Source: Winogradskyella forsetii | Lineage (GTDB): Bacteria > Bacteroidota > Bacteroidia > Flavobacteriales > Flavobacteriaceae | Length of the DNA: 64,000 nucleotides | Assembly: GCF_013394595.1 (NCBI RefSeq) | Contig: NZ_CP053348.1 | Coordinates: forward strand, 930,001-994,000 | Direction: 5' to 3' | Shown here: positions 7,254-15,907 of the stretch, piece by piece | Numbering within the stretch: the first letter of the stretch is position 1 | Layout: each line of letters begins with the position of its first letter | The notes under the pieces: generated by a model | The model's database searches: none | Seen by the model: the letters and a program-made list of their open reading frames with translations, nothing else | Told to the model about the DNA's origin: nothing | Made by a program: the position numbers and the translations under genes

Positions 7254-9440
7254 ATGTCAACACTTAGATTTCATGCAGTAAAAGCATCTTTAAAAAGAAA
7301 ACCATTAAAGATTAAGAAGGATAAACGGCGTTCTGAAATATTTGGACAGAATGTGTTCAACGAGGCCGCAATGCGTCAGTATTTAACCAAAACAGCCCTA
7401 AGCAGTATCATGGAAGCTGTTGAAAAAGGTACTAAGATAAATCGGTTGGTTGCAGACCATATTTCAACTGGAATGAAAGAATGGGCCATAGCAAAAGGAG
7501 CTACTCATTATACCCATTGGTTTCAACCTTTAACTGGTGCCACAGCAGAAAAGCACGATGCCTTTTTTGAAACCATAGGAGACGGACTAGCTATTGAAAA
7601 ATTTGGTGGAAACCAACTGGTTCAGCAAGAGCCAGATGCATCAAGTTTTCCAAATGGTGGTATTAGAAATACGTTTGAAGCTCGTGGATACACGGCTTGG
7701 GACCCAACATCTCCTGCCTTTATTTACGGTACAACGTTGTGTATCCCTACCGTCTTTGTTTCGTACACAGGCGAAGCTTTAGATAATAAGACACCACTTT
7801 TACGGGCGCTTCAAGTTGTGGATAGTGCAGCTGTGGACGTTTGTAAGTATTTCGATAAAAATGTAAAGAAAGTAAATGCATCTTTAGGATGGGAACAAGA
7901 GTATTTTTTAATCGATAGTGATTTGGCTTCGTCTCGACCAGATATTGTATTAACAGGGCGAACATTATTAGGGCATTCGCCAGCAAAAGGTCAGCAACTC
8001 GATGACCACTACTTTGGTACCATTCCAAATAGGGCAATGGCTTATATGCGTGATTTAGAAAACGAATGTATGTTGTTAGGTATTCCTGTAAAAACAAGAC
8101 ATAACGAGGTCGCTCCTAATCAATTTGAATTGGCGCCTATATTTGAAGAAGCTAACTTGGCAGTGGATCATAATTCCTTGTTAATGGACGTGATGCAAAA
8201 AATAGCCAAGCGTCATAAGTTTAAAGTATTATTGCACGAAAAGCCATTTGCGGGTGTCAACGGTTCTGGTAAACATAACAATTGGAGCTTAAGTACTAAT
8301 ACAGGTGTTAACTTGTTGTCACCAGGAAAGACGCCCATGAGCAATCTTCAGTTTTTAACCTTCTTTATCAATACCATAAAAGCGGTTCAAATTCATGAAG
8401 AATTATTGAGAGCAGCCATAGCATCTGCAAATAACGATCATCGTTTGGGCGCTAACGAAGCACCTCCTGCCATAATTTCGGTTTTTATAGGACAGCAACT
8501 GACCAAAGTTTTAAATGAGTTGGAAACGGTTACAAAAGGAAAATTATCACCAAAAGAGAAAACAGATTTAAAACTTAATGTCGTTGGAAAGATTCCTGAA
8601 GTGATTTTAGATAATACAGACAGAAACAGAACATCGCCCTTTGCCTTTACTGGAAATAAATTTGAATTCAGAGCGGTTGGTTCCACAGCAAATTGTGCCA
8701 ATCCTATGACGGTTTTGAATACTATAGTTGCCAAGCAATTAATGGATTTTAAAGTAGAGGTTGATGCATTGATCGACAAAAAGGGAATGAAAAAGGATGA
8801 TGCTATCTTTAATGTCTTAAGAGAGTATATTAAAACGTCTAAAGCGATACTTTTTGAAGGTAACGGTTATAGCGAAGCTTGGGAAAAGGAAGCTAAAAAA
8901 CGCGGCTTAAGCAATAATAAGACCACTCCAGAAGCGCTTAAAGTTAAAATTGCCAAATCTTCGATTGAACTTTTTGACAACTTAGGCGTCATGAATAAGG
9001 TCGAATCCGAAGCGCGATATGAAATTGAAATGGAAGAGTATATCCTTCATATTCAAATTGAAAGTCGTGTTTTGGGAGATATCGCCCGTAATCATGTAGT
9101 GCCAACTGCTGTGCGCTATCAAAATATATTAATTGAAAATGTCACAGGCCTTAAAACCATTTATGGCGATAAGTTTAAGGACATTGCTAAAGAACAATTA
9201 TTTTTAATTGAGCAAATATCCCGTCATATAGAAGCGATTAATTCTTTGGTAACTAAAATGACAGATGAGCGTAAGGTTTTGAATAAGCAAACTGAAATAG
9301 GAACCAAAGCAAATGGCTATTGTAATAAAGTTAAACCCTTGTTCGAAGAGATCAGATATCATTGTGATAAACTGGAGCTTATGATTGATGACGAACTCTG
9401 GCCATTAACCAAGTATAGAGAGCTTTTGTTTACTAAGTAG
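7254..9440 (+). CDS. glnN: Glutamine synthetase, class III
   Basis: At 728 residues this has the large GSIII size. The N-terminal class-specific region (RRSEIFGQNVFNEAAMRQYL) precedes the catalytic core. Key segments are THYTHWFQPLTG, GWEQEYFLID (metal and glutamate binding), RHNEVAPNQFELAPIFEEAN, LLHEKPFAGVNGSGKHNNWS and RNRTSPFAFTGNKFEFRAVG. It makes glutamine from glutamate, ammonium and ATP as a large double-ring oligomer. It reads divergently from the class II gene. GSIII is the common type in Bacteroidota; having GSII next to it gives the cell two unrelated forms. No terminator is evident downstream. Confidence 0.94.
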   Translation: MSTLRFHAVKASLKRKPLKIKKDKRRSEIFGQNVFNEAAMRQYLTKTALSSIMEAVEKGTKINRLVADHISTGMKEWAIAKGATHYTHWFQPLTGATAEKHDAFFETIGDGLAIEKFGGNQLVQQEPDASSFPNGGIRNTFEARGYTAWDPTSPAFIYGTTLCIPTVFVSYTGEALDNKTPLLRALQVVDSAAVDVCKYFDKNVKKVNASLGWEQEYFLIDSDLASSRPDIVLTGRTLLGHSPAKGQQLDDHYFGTIPNRAMAYMRDLENECMLLGIPVKTRHNEVAPNQFELAPIFEEANLAVDHNSLLMDVMQKIAKRHKFKVLLHEKPFAGVNGSGKHNNWSLSTNTGVNLLSPGKTPMSNLQFLTFFINTIKAVQIHEELLRAAIASANNDHRLGANEAPPAIISVFIGQQLTKVLNELETVTKGKLSPKEKTDLKLNVVGKIPEVILDNTDRNRTSPFAFTGNKFEFRAVGSTANCANPMTVLNTIVAKQLMDFKVEVDALIDKKGMKKDDAIFNVLREYIKTSKAILFEGNGYSEAWEKEAKKRGLSNNKTTPEALKVKIAKSSIELFDNLGVMNKVESEARYEIEMEEYILHIQIESRVLGDIARNHVVPTAVRYQNILIENVTGLKTIYGDKFKDIAKEQLFLIEQISRHIEAINSLVTKMTDERKVLNKQTEIGTKANGYCNKVKPLFEEIRYHCDKLELMIDDELWPLTKYRELLFTK

Positions 9441-9488
9441 TGATATTACAATAGTTTAAGTCTGTTGTATTGCAGATTTTTAGGTTGA

Positions 9489-9510
9489 ATGTACGTAGGT
9501 TTACGTACAT
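9489..9510. repeat. Short inverted repeat
   Basis: ATGTACGTA and TACGTACAT face each other across four bases, between GSIII and the small secreted peptide gene. It could be a hairpin or an operator. There is no T-run after it, so it is not a terminator. Confidence 0.5.
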
Positions 9511-9630
9511 CGTAAGGTTCGGAAATTGCAATTCGTGTCGTTTGTCGATAACTTCAAACTAGTTGTCGAAAAGGCGGTACTATGATGATAAATAATTGGA
9601 AATAGTCATTTTCATACTACGTTTGTTTCG

Positions 9631-9638
9631 TATTTTTG
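9631..9638 (+). promoter_or_regulatory. Probable -7 box of the 45-residue secreted peptide gene
   Basis: TATTTTTG matches TAnnTTTG, 27 bp before the ATG of the small gene. Confidence 0.4.
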
Positions 9639-9665
9639 TAGTGCTATTAATCAATATTTGTAAAA

Positions 9666-9803
9666 ATGAAAAAGTTACTACTTAGTGTAGCTATACTTGT
9701 TGGTGCAACTCTTATTCTTTCACAAGATAAATCAGAAGATTTAAATAAAGTGACTAATGAAAAAGTTGTAAATGTACAAGCAAAGTTACAAGCAGAATCT
9801 TAA
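9666..9803 (+). CDS. Small secreted peptide (45 residues)
   Basis: The short frame encodes MKKLLLSVAILVGATLILSQ followed by a polar 25-residue tail (DKSEDLNKVTNEKVVNVQAK, then LQAES). The first 19 or so residues form a textbook signal peptide, so the mature product would be only about 25 residues. A promoter-like box lies upstream and a strong intrinsic terminator lies 46 bp downstream, so it is a complete, isolated transcription unit. I do not recognise the family. The promoter and terminator around it are better evidence than the frame itself. Confidence 0.6.
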   Translation: MKKLLLSVAILVGATLILSQDKSEDLNKVTNEKVVNVQAKLQAES

Positions 9804-9848
9804 AAGTTAAGATGAAAAATTAAGGTATTTATTTACCATTAACATAAC

Positions 9849-9886
9849 AAGGATAAAATCGATATTTCGGTTTTATCCTTTTTTTG
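9849..9886 (+). terminator. Strong rho-independent terminator
   Basis: The stem AAGGATAAAA/TTTTATCCTT is followed by seven T. It closes the transcription unit of the small secreted peptide. Confidence 0.85.
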
Positions 9887-9993
9887 TTTGACATAAATAG
9901 TTGCTGATATTTATGAAAGACTAAATATTTTTCTATATTGCCGCCCCTTCAAAAATCTACAATGGAATAAACTTATCTTCTAATTAGAGGTAT

Positions 9994-10668
9994 ATGATTT
10001 CCAAATTCAATGCTATTATTGTCAGTATAGCAGTGACTATTTTCAGTTTTAATTCAGCTTTTTCTCAAGTAAGTGATGAAAAAAGTGATAAATCCATTGA
10101 GCGCAGGTATGCTTTTTTCAATTTAAGAGGTTCCAATGCTATCGATATAGCAGCAGGTTCTGCCATGATAGAAGGCGACTATCCAGAAACTGAGTTTGAT
10201 TTGTATTTTAAAATGGGCTACAAACATCATATTACAAGCCATCTAAATATTAACTTTTCGTATCATAAATACAACGTCGTTGTCAAAGATATCTATAACG
10301 AAGGTTTTATGTCTTTCGATTTAAATTTAGAATTCCTGTTCAGTCCATACACAAAGTTTTCCCCATTTTTATATGCAGGAAGTGGTTATAATGCCTCTAA
10401 TTATTTTGAAAATACAGCAACAAAAGCCCAAGGAGGTGCTGGTTTTGAATTTATTTTCACAGAAGGTGTAGGCGTAAAACTCTTTGGAGAATATAATTAT
10501 ATGTTTACCGATGAACTCGATGGACTAGTGGATGGCGATTCTGATGATATCTTATTTAGGGCAGGATTAGGTCTCAATTTCTACTTTGGAGGAAACAAGA
10601 AAAAGGAAGCATTGCGTCGAAAAATGAAAACTGTTATTAATTCCAACCAAATCATTCCATATAAATAA
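9994..10668 (+). CDS. Outer-membrane beta-barrel protein
   Basis: The 224-residue protein has a signal peptide (ISKFNAIIVSIAVTIFSFNSAFSQ) and then alternating amphipathic strands rich in aromatic and glycine residues (FSPFLYAGSGYNASNYF, GVGVKLFGEYNYMFTDEL). The strand pattern ends in FRAGLGLNFYFGGN and a basic tail. This is the layout of small OmpA/porin-like beta-barrels of Bacteroidota. Related barrels are found in curli-type assembly loci, but no csg gene is seen here, so no role is assigned. It stands before the purM-like gene, separated by 42 bp. Confidence 0.65.
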   Translation: MISKFNAIIVSIAVTIFSFNSAFSQVSDEKSDKSIERRYAFFNLRGSNAIDIAAGSAMIEGDYPETEFDLYFKMGYKHHITSHLNINFSYHKYNVVVKDIYNEGFMSFDLNLEFLFSPYTKFSPFLYAGSGYNASNYFENTATKAQGGAGFEFIFTEGVGVKLFGEYNYMFTDELDGLVDGDSDDILFRAGLGLNFYFGGNKKKEALRRKMKTVINSNQIIPYK

Positions 10669-10710
10669 ACGCAATTCTTACTTTTGTAACAACTATATTA
10701 AATCATTGTT

Positions 10711-11889
10711 ATGGGTAATTCGGTAAGTAAAAGATATGCACAAAGAGGTGTTTCTGCATCAAAGGAAGATGTTCACAATGCCATAAAAAATATCGATAAG
10801 GGCTTATTTCCTAAAGCGTTTTGCAAAATTGTACCCGACTATTTAACCAATGACGATGATTTTTGCTTGATTATGCATGCAGATGGCGCAGGTACAAAAT
10901 CGTCACTAGCATATATGTATTGGAAAGAAACTGGTGACATTTCAGTTTGGAAAGGTATTGCCCAAGATGCCCTAATAATGAATATTGACGACTTGCTTTG
11001 CGTTGGTGCGACAGATAATATTATGTTGTCTTCAACTATTGGAAGGAATAAAAATCTAATTCCTGGCGAAGTGATTTCCGCAATAATCAACGGAACTGAA
11101 GAGCTCATTGAAGATTTAAAATCCTTCGGTGTAACCATTCATTCCACAGGAGGAGAAACCGCAGATGTTGGTGACTTGGTAAGAACCATAATTGTAGATT
11201 CTACTGTAACAGCTCGTATGAGACGAAGTGATGTTATAGACAATGCAAATATTACCGAAGGCGATGTTATTGTCGGTTTAGAGTCATTCGGACAAGCATC
11301 TTATGAAACTCAATACAATGGCGGCATGGGAAGTAATGGCTTAACTTCAGCGAGACACGACGTGTTTTCTAAATATCTAGCCAATAAGTATCCAGAAAGT
11401 TATGATGCTGCCGTACCTGAAGATTTGGTCTATTCTGGTCAAACTGAATTAACCGATACCGTTGAAAATTCGCCAATTGATGCAGGTAAATTAGTCTTAT
11501 CGCCAACAAGAACGTATGCTCCAATCATAAAGGCAATTTTGAATCAATACAATAGCGATTCTATTCACGGTATGGTGCATTGTAGTGGTGGTGCACAAAC
11601 CAAAATTCTTCACTTTATTGACGAACTTCATATTATAAAGGATAATATGTTTACAGTTCCGCCGTTATTCAAACTGATTCAAGAACAATCTAAAACGGAT
11701 TGGAAAGAAATGTATCAAGTATTTAACTGTGGTCATCGTATGGAGCTTTATGTAAAACCCAACATTGCCAACTCCATTATTGAGATTTCTAAATCTTTTA
11801 ATGTAGATGCTAAGATTATTGGTAGGGTGGAAGTATCAAATCAAAAGAAACTGACCATAAAAAGCGATTACGGTACATTTCAGTATTAA
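10711..11889 (+). CDS. purM: Phosphoribosylformylglycinamidine cyclo-ligase-like (AIR synthase)
   Basis: The 392-residue protein belongs to the PurM/AIR synthase ATP-dependent family: HADGAGTKSSLAYMYWKE (ATP/phosphate loop), NIDDLLCVGATDNIMLSSTI, IHSTGGETADVGDLVRTIIV, GLESFGQASYETQYNGGMGS, and the C-terminal CSGGAQTKILHF with FNCGHRMELYV. The enzyme closes FGAM to AIR in purine synthesis. Bacteroidota use this longer, diverged PurM form (about 390 residues against about 345 in E. coli), often annotated only as AIR synthase-related. I am fairly sure of the family and slightly less sure of the exact reaction. Confidence 0.8.
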   Translation: MGNSVSKRYAQRGVSASKEDVHNAIKNIDKGLFPKAFCKIVPDYLTNDDDFCLIMHADGAGTKSSLAYMYWKETGDISVWKGIAQDALIMNIDDLLCVGATDNIMLSSTIGRNKNLIPGEVISAIINGTEELIEDLKSFGVTIHSTGGETADVGDLVRTIIVDSTVTARMRRSDVIDNANITEGDVIVGLESFGQASYETQYNGGMGSNGLTSARHDVFSKYLANKYPESYDAAVPEDLVYSGQTELTDTVENSPIDAGKLVLSPTRTYAPIIKAILNQYNSDSIHGMVHCSGGAQTKILHFIDELHIIKDNMFTVPPLFKLIQEQSKTDWKEMYQVFNCGHRMELYVKPNIANSIIEISKSFNVDAKIIGRVEVSNQKKLTIKSDYGTFQY

Positions 11890-11901
11890 TTTTTTTATAG
11901 C

Positions 11902-12906
11902 ATGAAAAACTATTTGTGGCTTATTTTTAGTGTCATTTTGTTCTCGTCAACCGACATAGCAGCACAACCAGATTCTTTATATTTTTTGAAAAAAAAGGAA
12001 CTGCCTATAGAATTGGGATGGCGCACCAAAAAAGAAGTGGGTTTAACCCTTAATCAAGTCTCTTTCACTAATTGGAACGCGGGTGGAACCAATTCAATTA
12101 CTGGTATAGTGAGTGGTAAGGCAACTGCAAAATACAAAAAGGAAAAATACTTTTGGAATTCCAATTTCAATGTACGCTATGGCTTAAATAAACAAGCAGA
12201 TAGAGATATTAGAAAGACCGATGATGTTATTGAAGTAATTTCTAATGTTGGCTTAGAGAAAAACCCAACAAGTAATTGGTTCTATTCTGCAAAATTCAGT
12301 TTTAATTCACAATTGGCTAATGGCTATAACTATCCCAATAGAGATGAGCCTATATCACAATTTTTAGCACCTGGTTATATGTTTTTTGGTTTGGGTATGG
12401 AATATGGACGACATATTGAACGTTTATCGTTTTACGCTTCCCCATTCACTTTAAAAACCACATTTGTTTTAGATGATGATTTGGCAAATAGGGGCGCTTT
12501 TGGTGTCGATCCTGCAATTTATGATTTAGAAGGAAACATTTTAAGGGAAGGCAGTAAAGTAAGACAAGAATTGGGCATTTTATTGACTAACCAATACGAG
12601 GAAGAAATGTTCGAGAACATAAAAGTGACGAGTCTTCTGCGTTTATATACAGATTATATCAATAGTTTTGGGAATATTGATGTCGAATGGGAACTGAACT
12701 TAGACATGAAAGTCAATAAATACGTTAAAGCCACTCTGGGTTCGCATCTTAGGTATGATGACGATATTAAATCTGAAGTCGAAGTCAATGATATGACCAA
12801 TGAAGAAATCGTAATTGAAGGTCCAAAACTACAGTGGAAGCAAATTTTAGGTGTTGGCGTCGTCGTAGATTTGGATAATATTATAAAGCCCAATGAATCT
12901 TCTTAA
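11902..12906 (+). CDS. DUF3078 family secreted protein
   Basis: The 334-residue protein has a signal peptide ending near IAAQPD, followed by the DUF3078 pattern: LGWRTKKEVGLTLNQVSFTN, WNAGGTNSITGIVSGKATA, the repeated tyrosine-rich strands, and PGYMFFGLGMEYGRHIE. The strand pattern suggests an outer-membrane barrel. It starts 12 bp after the purM-like gene and is probably cotranscribed with it. The biochemical role of DUF3078 proteins is unknown. It ends 13 bp from the convergent ABC ATPase gene. Confidence 0.8.
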   Translation: MKNYLWLIFSVILFSSTDIAAQPDSLYFLKKKELPIELGWRTKKEVGLTLNQVSFTNWNAGGTNSITGIVSGKATAKYKKEKYFWNSNFNVRYGLNKQADRDIRKTDDVIEVISNVGLEKNPTSNWFYSAKFSFNSQLANGYNYPNRDEPISQFLAPGYMFFGLGMEYGRHIERLSFYASPFTLKTTFVLDDDLANRGAFGVDPAIYDLEGNILREGSKVRQELGILLTNQYEEEMFENIKVTSLLRLYTDYINSFGNIDVEWELNLDMKVNKYVKATLGSHLRYDDDIKSEVEVNDMTNEEIVIEGPKLQWKQILGVGVVVDLDNIIKPNESS

Positions 12907-12918
12907 TTCGTTGTATTC

Positions 12919-13578
12919 TTAGAGACTGCCTGCATTCAAATATTTATAATCTTCAAGTTCAGTAAGCTTTTCAATCTTTTTAGTGGTACCATTTTTAAGA
13001 AGGTAGATCACATCAGAAGATTCAATGATATGTTGATACATGTGGTCTGAAATAACAATGGCTTTCTTTTTCTTTTCTGCAGCGATAAGTTGCTTTACGG
13101 TTTCAATATGTAAAGGTGCTAAATGCGAAAAGGGTTCGTCTAAAAACACGATTTTACTTGTTGCTTTCAGAATAATATAGGTTTCAATAATACGTCTTTC
13201 GCCACCAGACAATGTTTTAAATTTTGAATGTTCGTAATTGGAAAATTCCTCAAAATCTTCGATAAAAGCATTCCAGTCCAGTTTATATAGTTTGAAAATA
13301 AAGGATAATTTAAATCCATCAGAAATAAAATTATATTGTGGTAGATATTTGGCAATTCCCGCAGAATACAAAGGCTTTAAAAGTGGTTTGCTGTCTAAGC
13401 GAACCAGCTTATATTTAGGCTTCAAATTTCCAAATGCAATGTTGAGTAAACTACTTTTTCCACAGCCGTTTCTACCTAAAATAGCAGTTACTTTTCCTGT
13501 TTCTGCTTTGAGGTAAATACCGTTTAAAATGCGTTTGTTCTTAAAGTAGAGTTCTACATTGTCTAATTCAAATATCAA
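12919..13578 (-). CDS. ABC transporter ATP-binding protein
   Basis: The 219-residue nucleotide-binding subunit has Walker A GRNGCGKSSLL (about 35-45), ABC signature LSGGERR, Walker B KIVFLDEP and the switch His in VISDHMY. This is a single ATPase domain without fused membrane helices, so it needs a separate permease. The 95-residue membrane protein encoded 99 bp upstream on the same strand is the obvious candidate partner. That is small for a permease, so an accessory role is also possible. Substrate and direction are unknown. Confidence 0.85.
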   Translation of the reverse strand: MIFELDNVELYFKNKRILNGIYLKAETGKVTAILGRNGCGKSSLLNIAFGNLKPKYKLVRLDSKPLLKPLYSAGIAKYLPQYNFISDGFKLSFIFKLYKLDWNAFIEDFEEFSNYEHSKFKTLSGGERRIIETYIILKATSKIVFLDEPFSHLAPLHIETVKQLIAAEKKKKAIVISDHMYQHIIESSDVIYLLKNGTTKKIEKLTELEDYKYLNAGSL

Positions 13579-13677
13579 TTTTTAATTGTTTTTATATCGA
13601 GGTATTGTCTTTTATTTGATTGAATTTCAGTATTTTTTTCAGCCTAAAATTTGAATCGGGAATTTTTAAAAATTCAG

Positions 13678-13965
13678 TTATGTAAACTCTCTAAAAACGC
13701 TCAAATAAAAAACGGTCAAGATACAATCTATAAGAAACATAATCGAAAATAGCTTAAAAGGCGATATGCCCAAATTCTTGTAAAACGTTAATTTACGTTT
13801 ATTCGGCGTTTCGCTCACATAATACCATGCAAAAACCGTAAGAAATATTTTGGTCGCTATGGCTGGTGCTATTTGCGCATTAAAAAAGGCGACAACAGCA
13901 GTAACCAGGAATGACCAAATCACAAATGGCTTATAAAAGGATAGTATAGCTAGGAAACGATACAT
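13678..13965 (-). CDS. Small membrane protein next to ABC ATPase
   Basis: The 95-residue protein has three likely membrane helices: FVIWSFLVTAVVAFFNAQIA, IATKIFLTVFAWYYV, and LFSIMFLIDCILTVFYLSVF. Between the last two lies a basic loop with YKNLGISPFKLF, which resembles a coupling-helix segment in small ABC permease subunits. It is upstream of the ABC ATPase gene on the same strand, and the order suggests a two-gene unit. No family name is recognised. The permease idea rests on gene order and the loop only. Confidence 0.55.
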   Translation of the reverse strand: MYRFLAILSFYKPFVIWSFLVTAVVAFFNAQIAPAIATKIFLTVFAWYYVSETPNKRKLTFYKNLGISPFKLFSIMFLIDCILTVFYLSVFREFT

Positions 13966-14045
13966 AGTTAATGAATAACGTTATTTGGTGTCATTTATTT
14001 TTACATTAAAAATTTGATTTCCTTTAAATTTTATAAAAAGAACCT

Positions 14046-14236
14046 AGACCGCTGCGCTTATAGATTTTAGAGCCTAGACTAAAATTCGTTTCAAGTTGTT
14101 AATACTGTAACATTTTAAATTTCCATTTCTTAATTTTAAAAAGTGTGATTGCTACATTGTTCAAGTAAAAGAACTGAAGTTTTCATGAAGTCATCTTTCA
14201 GAGTCTTGTTTCTATTATCTAACAGCGAAGCGGTCT
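14046..14236. mobile_element. MITE-like element with 35-bp terminal inverted repeats
   Basis: Two 35-bp ends (14046-14080 and the reverse complement of 14202-14236) match at 27 of 35 positions, starting AGACCGCT and ending AGACT. They enclose about 120 bp of AT-rich noncoding DNA. A solo end of the same family occurs at 31322-31355. There is no transposase, so it would be non-autonomous. It occupies most of the 317-bp spacer upstream of prfA; the rest of that spacer holds nothing I recognise apart from possible promoter sequence. Confidence 0.6.
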
Positions 14237-14282
14237 TTAATCTAAAAAAATTGTATTTTTGAAATCCAATTTTTGAAGAGCC

Positions 14283-15362
14283 ATGTTAGAGAAAATACAG
14301 ATTATAAAACAACGTTTTGATGAGGTAAATGACCTTATCATTCAACCCGATATTATATCCGATCAGCAACGCTACACTAAGCTGATGAAAGAATATAAGG
14401 ATCTTAAACTTATTGTAGATAAAGGCGAAATTTATAAGGAAGCTTTAGATAATATTTCTGAAGCCGAAGAAATTATTGCGGATGGCTCTGATGCCGAAAT
14501 GTTAGATATGGCAAAATTGCAACTCGATGAAGCAAAAGAGACCATTGATAAGCTAGAAGAAGAGATTCGTTTTATGCTGATTCCAAAGGATCCAGATGAC
14601 GCTAAAAACGTGGTCGTGGAAGTACGTGCAGGAACAGGAGGTGACGAAGCCAGTATTTTTGCAGGCGATTTATACCGAATGTATTCCAAATATTGCATTG
14701 ATAAAGGCTGGAAGGTCGATGTGGTGAGCCAGAGTGATGGAACATCTGGAGGATTTAAAGAGATCATATTTGAAGTTTCAGGTGAAGATGTTTACGGCAC
14801 CTTAAAGTTTGAAGCTGGTGTACATCGTGTACAACGTGTACCACAAACCGAAACTCAAGGTCGTGTGCATACAAGCGCAGCAACAGTTATGGTGTTGCCA
14901 GAAGCAGAAGAATTTGATTATGAATTAGATATGACCGAAGTGCGTATAGAACGTACCACGTCAACTGGTCCTGGAGGGCAGTCGGTTAACACCACATATT
15001 CAGCCATTAAGTTACATCATGAACCTACGGGAATGATTGTGAGTTGTCAAGATCAGAAATCATCACACAAAAACTTAGAGAAAGCCTTAAAGGTGTTACG
15101 CTCGCGTTTATACGATTTAGAATTAGCAAAACAACAAGCTGCTGATTCTGAAAAACGAAAAAGCATGGTAAGCTCTGGCGACAGAAGTGCTAAAATTAGA
15201 ACTTACAACTATCCGCAAGGACGAGTGACTGATCATAGAGTACCAGGTTTAACACTTTATGATTTATCAAATATCATTGATGGTGATATTCAAAAAATTA
15301 TTGACGAATTAATGTTGGCTGAAAATACGGAGTTATTGAAGGCTAGTGATGATGTGATTTAG
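14283..15362 (+). CDS. prfA: Peptide chain release factor 1
   Basis: The 359-residue RF1 terminates translation at UAA and UAG. The peptidyl-hydrolysis motif GGQ is at residues 231-233 ([17 protein letters not shown]). The stop-codon recognition tripeptide P-x-T typical of RF1 is PQT at 187-189 ([17 protein letters not shown]), in contrast to SPF in RF2. The N-terminal coiled region and the C-terminal domain have normal length. The stop codon TAG falls at the edge of a dispersed hairpin repeat. The start follows the MITE-like element by 46 bp, so the element may contribute promoter sequence. Confidence 0.96.
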   Translation: MLEKIQIIKQRFDEVNDLIIQPDIISDQQRYTKLMKEYKDLKLIVDKGEIYKEALDNISEAEEIIADGSDAEMLDMAKLQLDEAKETIDKLEEEIRFMLIPKDPDDAKNVVVEVRAGTGGDEASIFAGDLYRMYSKYCIDKGWKVDVVSQSDGTSGGFKEIIFEVSGEDVYGTLKFEAGVHRVQRVPQTETQGRVHTSAATVMVLPEAEEFDYELDMTEVRIERTTSTGPGGQSVNTTYSAIKLHHEPTGMIVSCQDQKSSHKNLEKALKVLRSRLYDLELAKQQAADSEKRKSMVSSGDRSAKIRTYNYPQGRVTDHRVPGLTLYDLSNIIDGDIQKIIDELMLAENTELLKASDDVI

Positions 15363-15384
15363 TTCCTGCGAAAGCAGGAATCTT
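15363..15384. repeat. Dispersed hairpin repeat, copy 1
   Basis: The arms TTCCTGC/GCAGGAA with loop GAAA are followed by TCTT. The same sequence, including the preceding TTTAG (27 bp identical), recurs upstream of trpG at 57768. A variant with arms TTCCCAC/GTGGGAA lies at trpD (56891). Confidence 0.85.
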
Positions 15385-15401
15385 ATGAATTTAGAAGGCT
15401 T

Positions 15402-15905
15402 TTGAAAATAATTGTAGTAATATCACTTTTGCTTTTGAGTACAACCTGTATGGCTCAGGAAAATGATTCTATTTCTCAGTCAGAAAAAGAATGGATAGAA
15501 TTGGTAAATTATACACCAAAGAATTTTATAGTTAACTTAAAGAATAAACCTATTAGTAAATTTTTGCAAACTGATTTGAATACAGTTTGGAAATTAAAGA
15601 CGGCTTATGAAAAAAAAGAGAAGTTAAGCATTTATGAAATTCAATGGTTAGAAGACCTGGTAAATCAATTGGCAGTTGCATTTTTTCTTGAAAAAAAGCT
15701 AATAGTCTTAGAAAGTGTAGGCGGATATTCTGGTTGACCAGAACAATTATTGAATACCGAAATGAAAAATGAAATTAAAATTATCACTTTAAGTTTCTTT
15801 CAAGGAGGTTGTATTATAAATGAGAAAACTGAAAAATTTATTCAAATATTTAATAATAGAACTGAAAAACTGTTGTTGAATTTAAATAGAAATGTTGACT
15901 ATTGA
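15402..15905 (+). pseudogene. Small secreted protein gene interrupted by in-frame TGA
   Basis: A TTG-started frame encodes a signal peptide (MKIIVVISLLLLSTTCMAQ) and about 92 further residues, then meets TGA at 15735-15737 (after VGGYSG). The same frame stays open for 55 more codons (PEQLLNTEMKNEIK to NLNRNVDY) and stops at 15905, two bases before the pyrF start. This pattern fits one gene of about 167 codons with a single nonsense change, for example TGG to TGA. A truncated but functional 111-residue product cannot be excluded. The family is not recognised. Confidence 0.55.
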
Positions 15906-15907
15906 AT

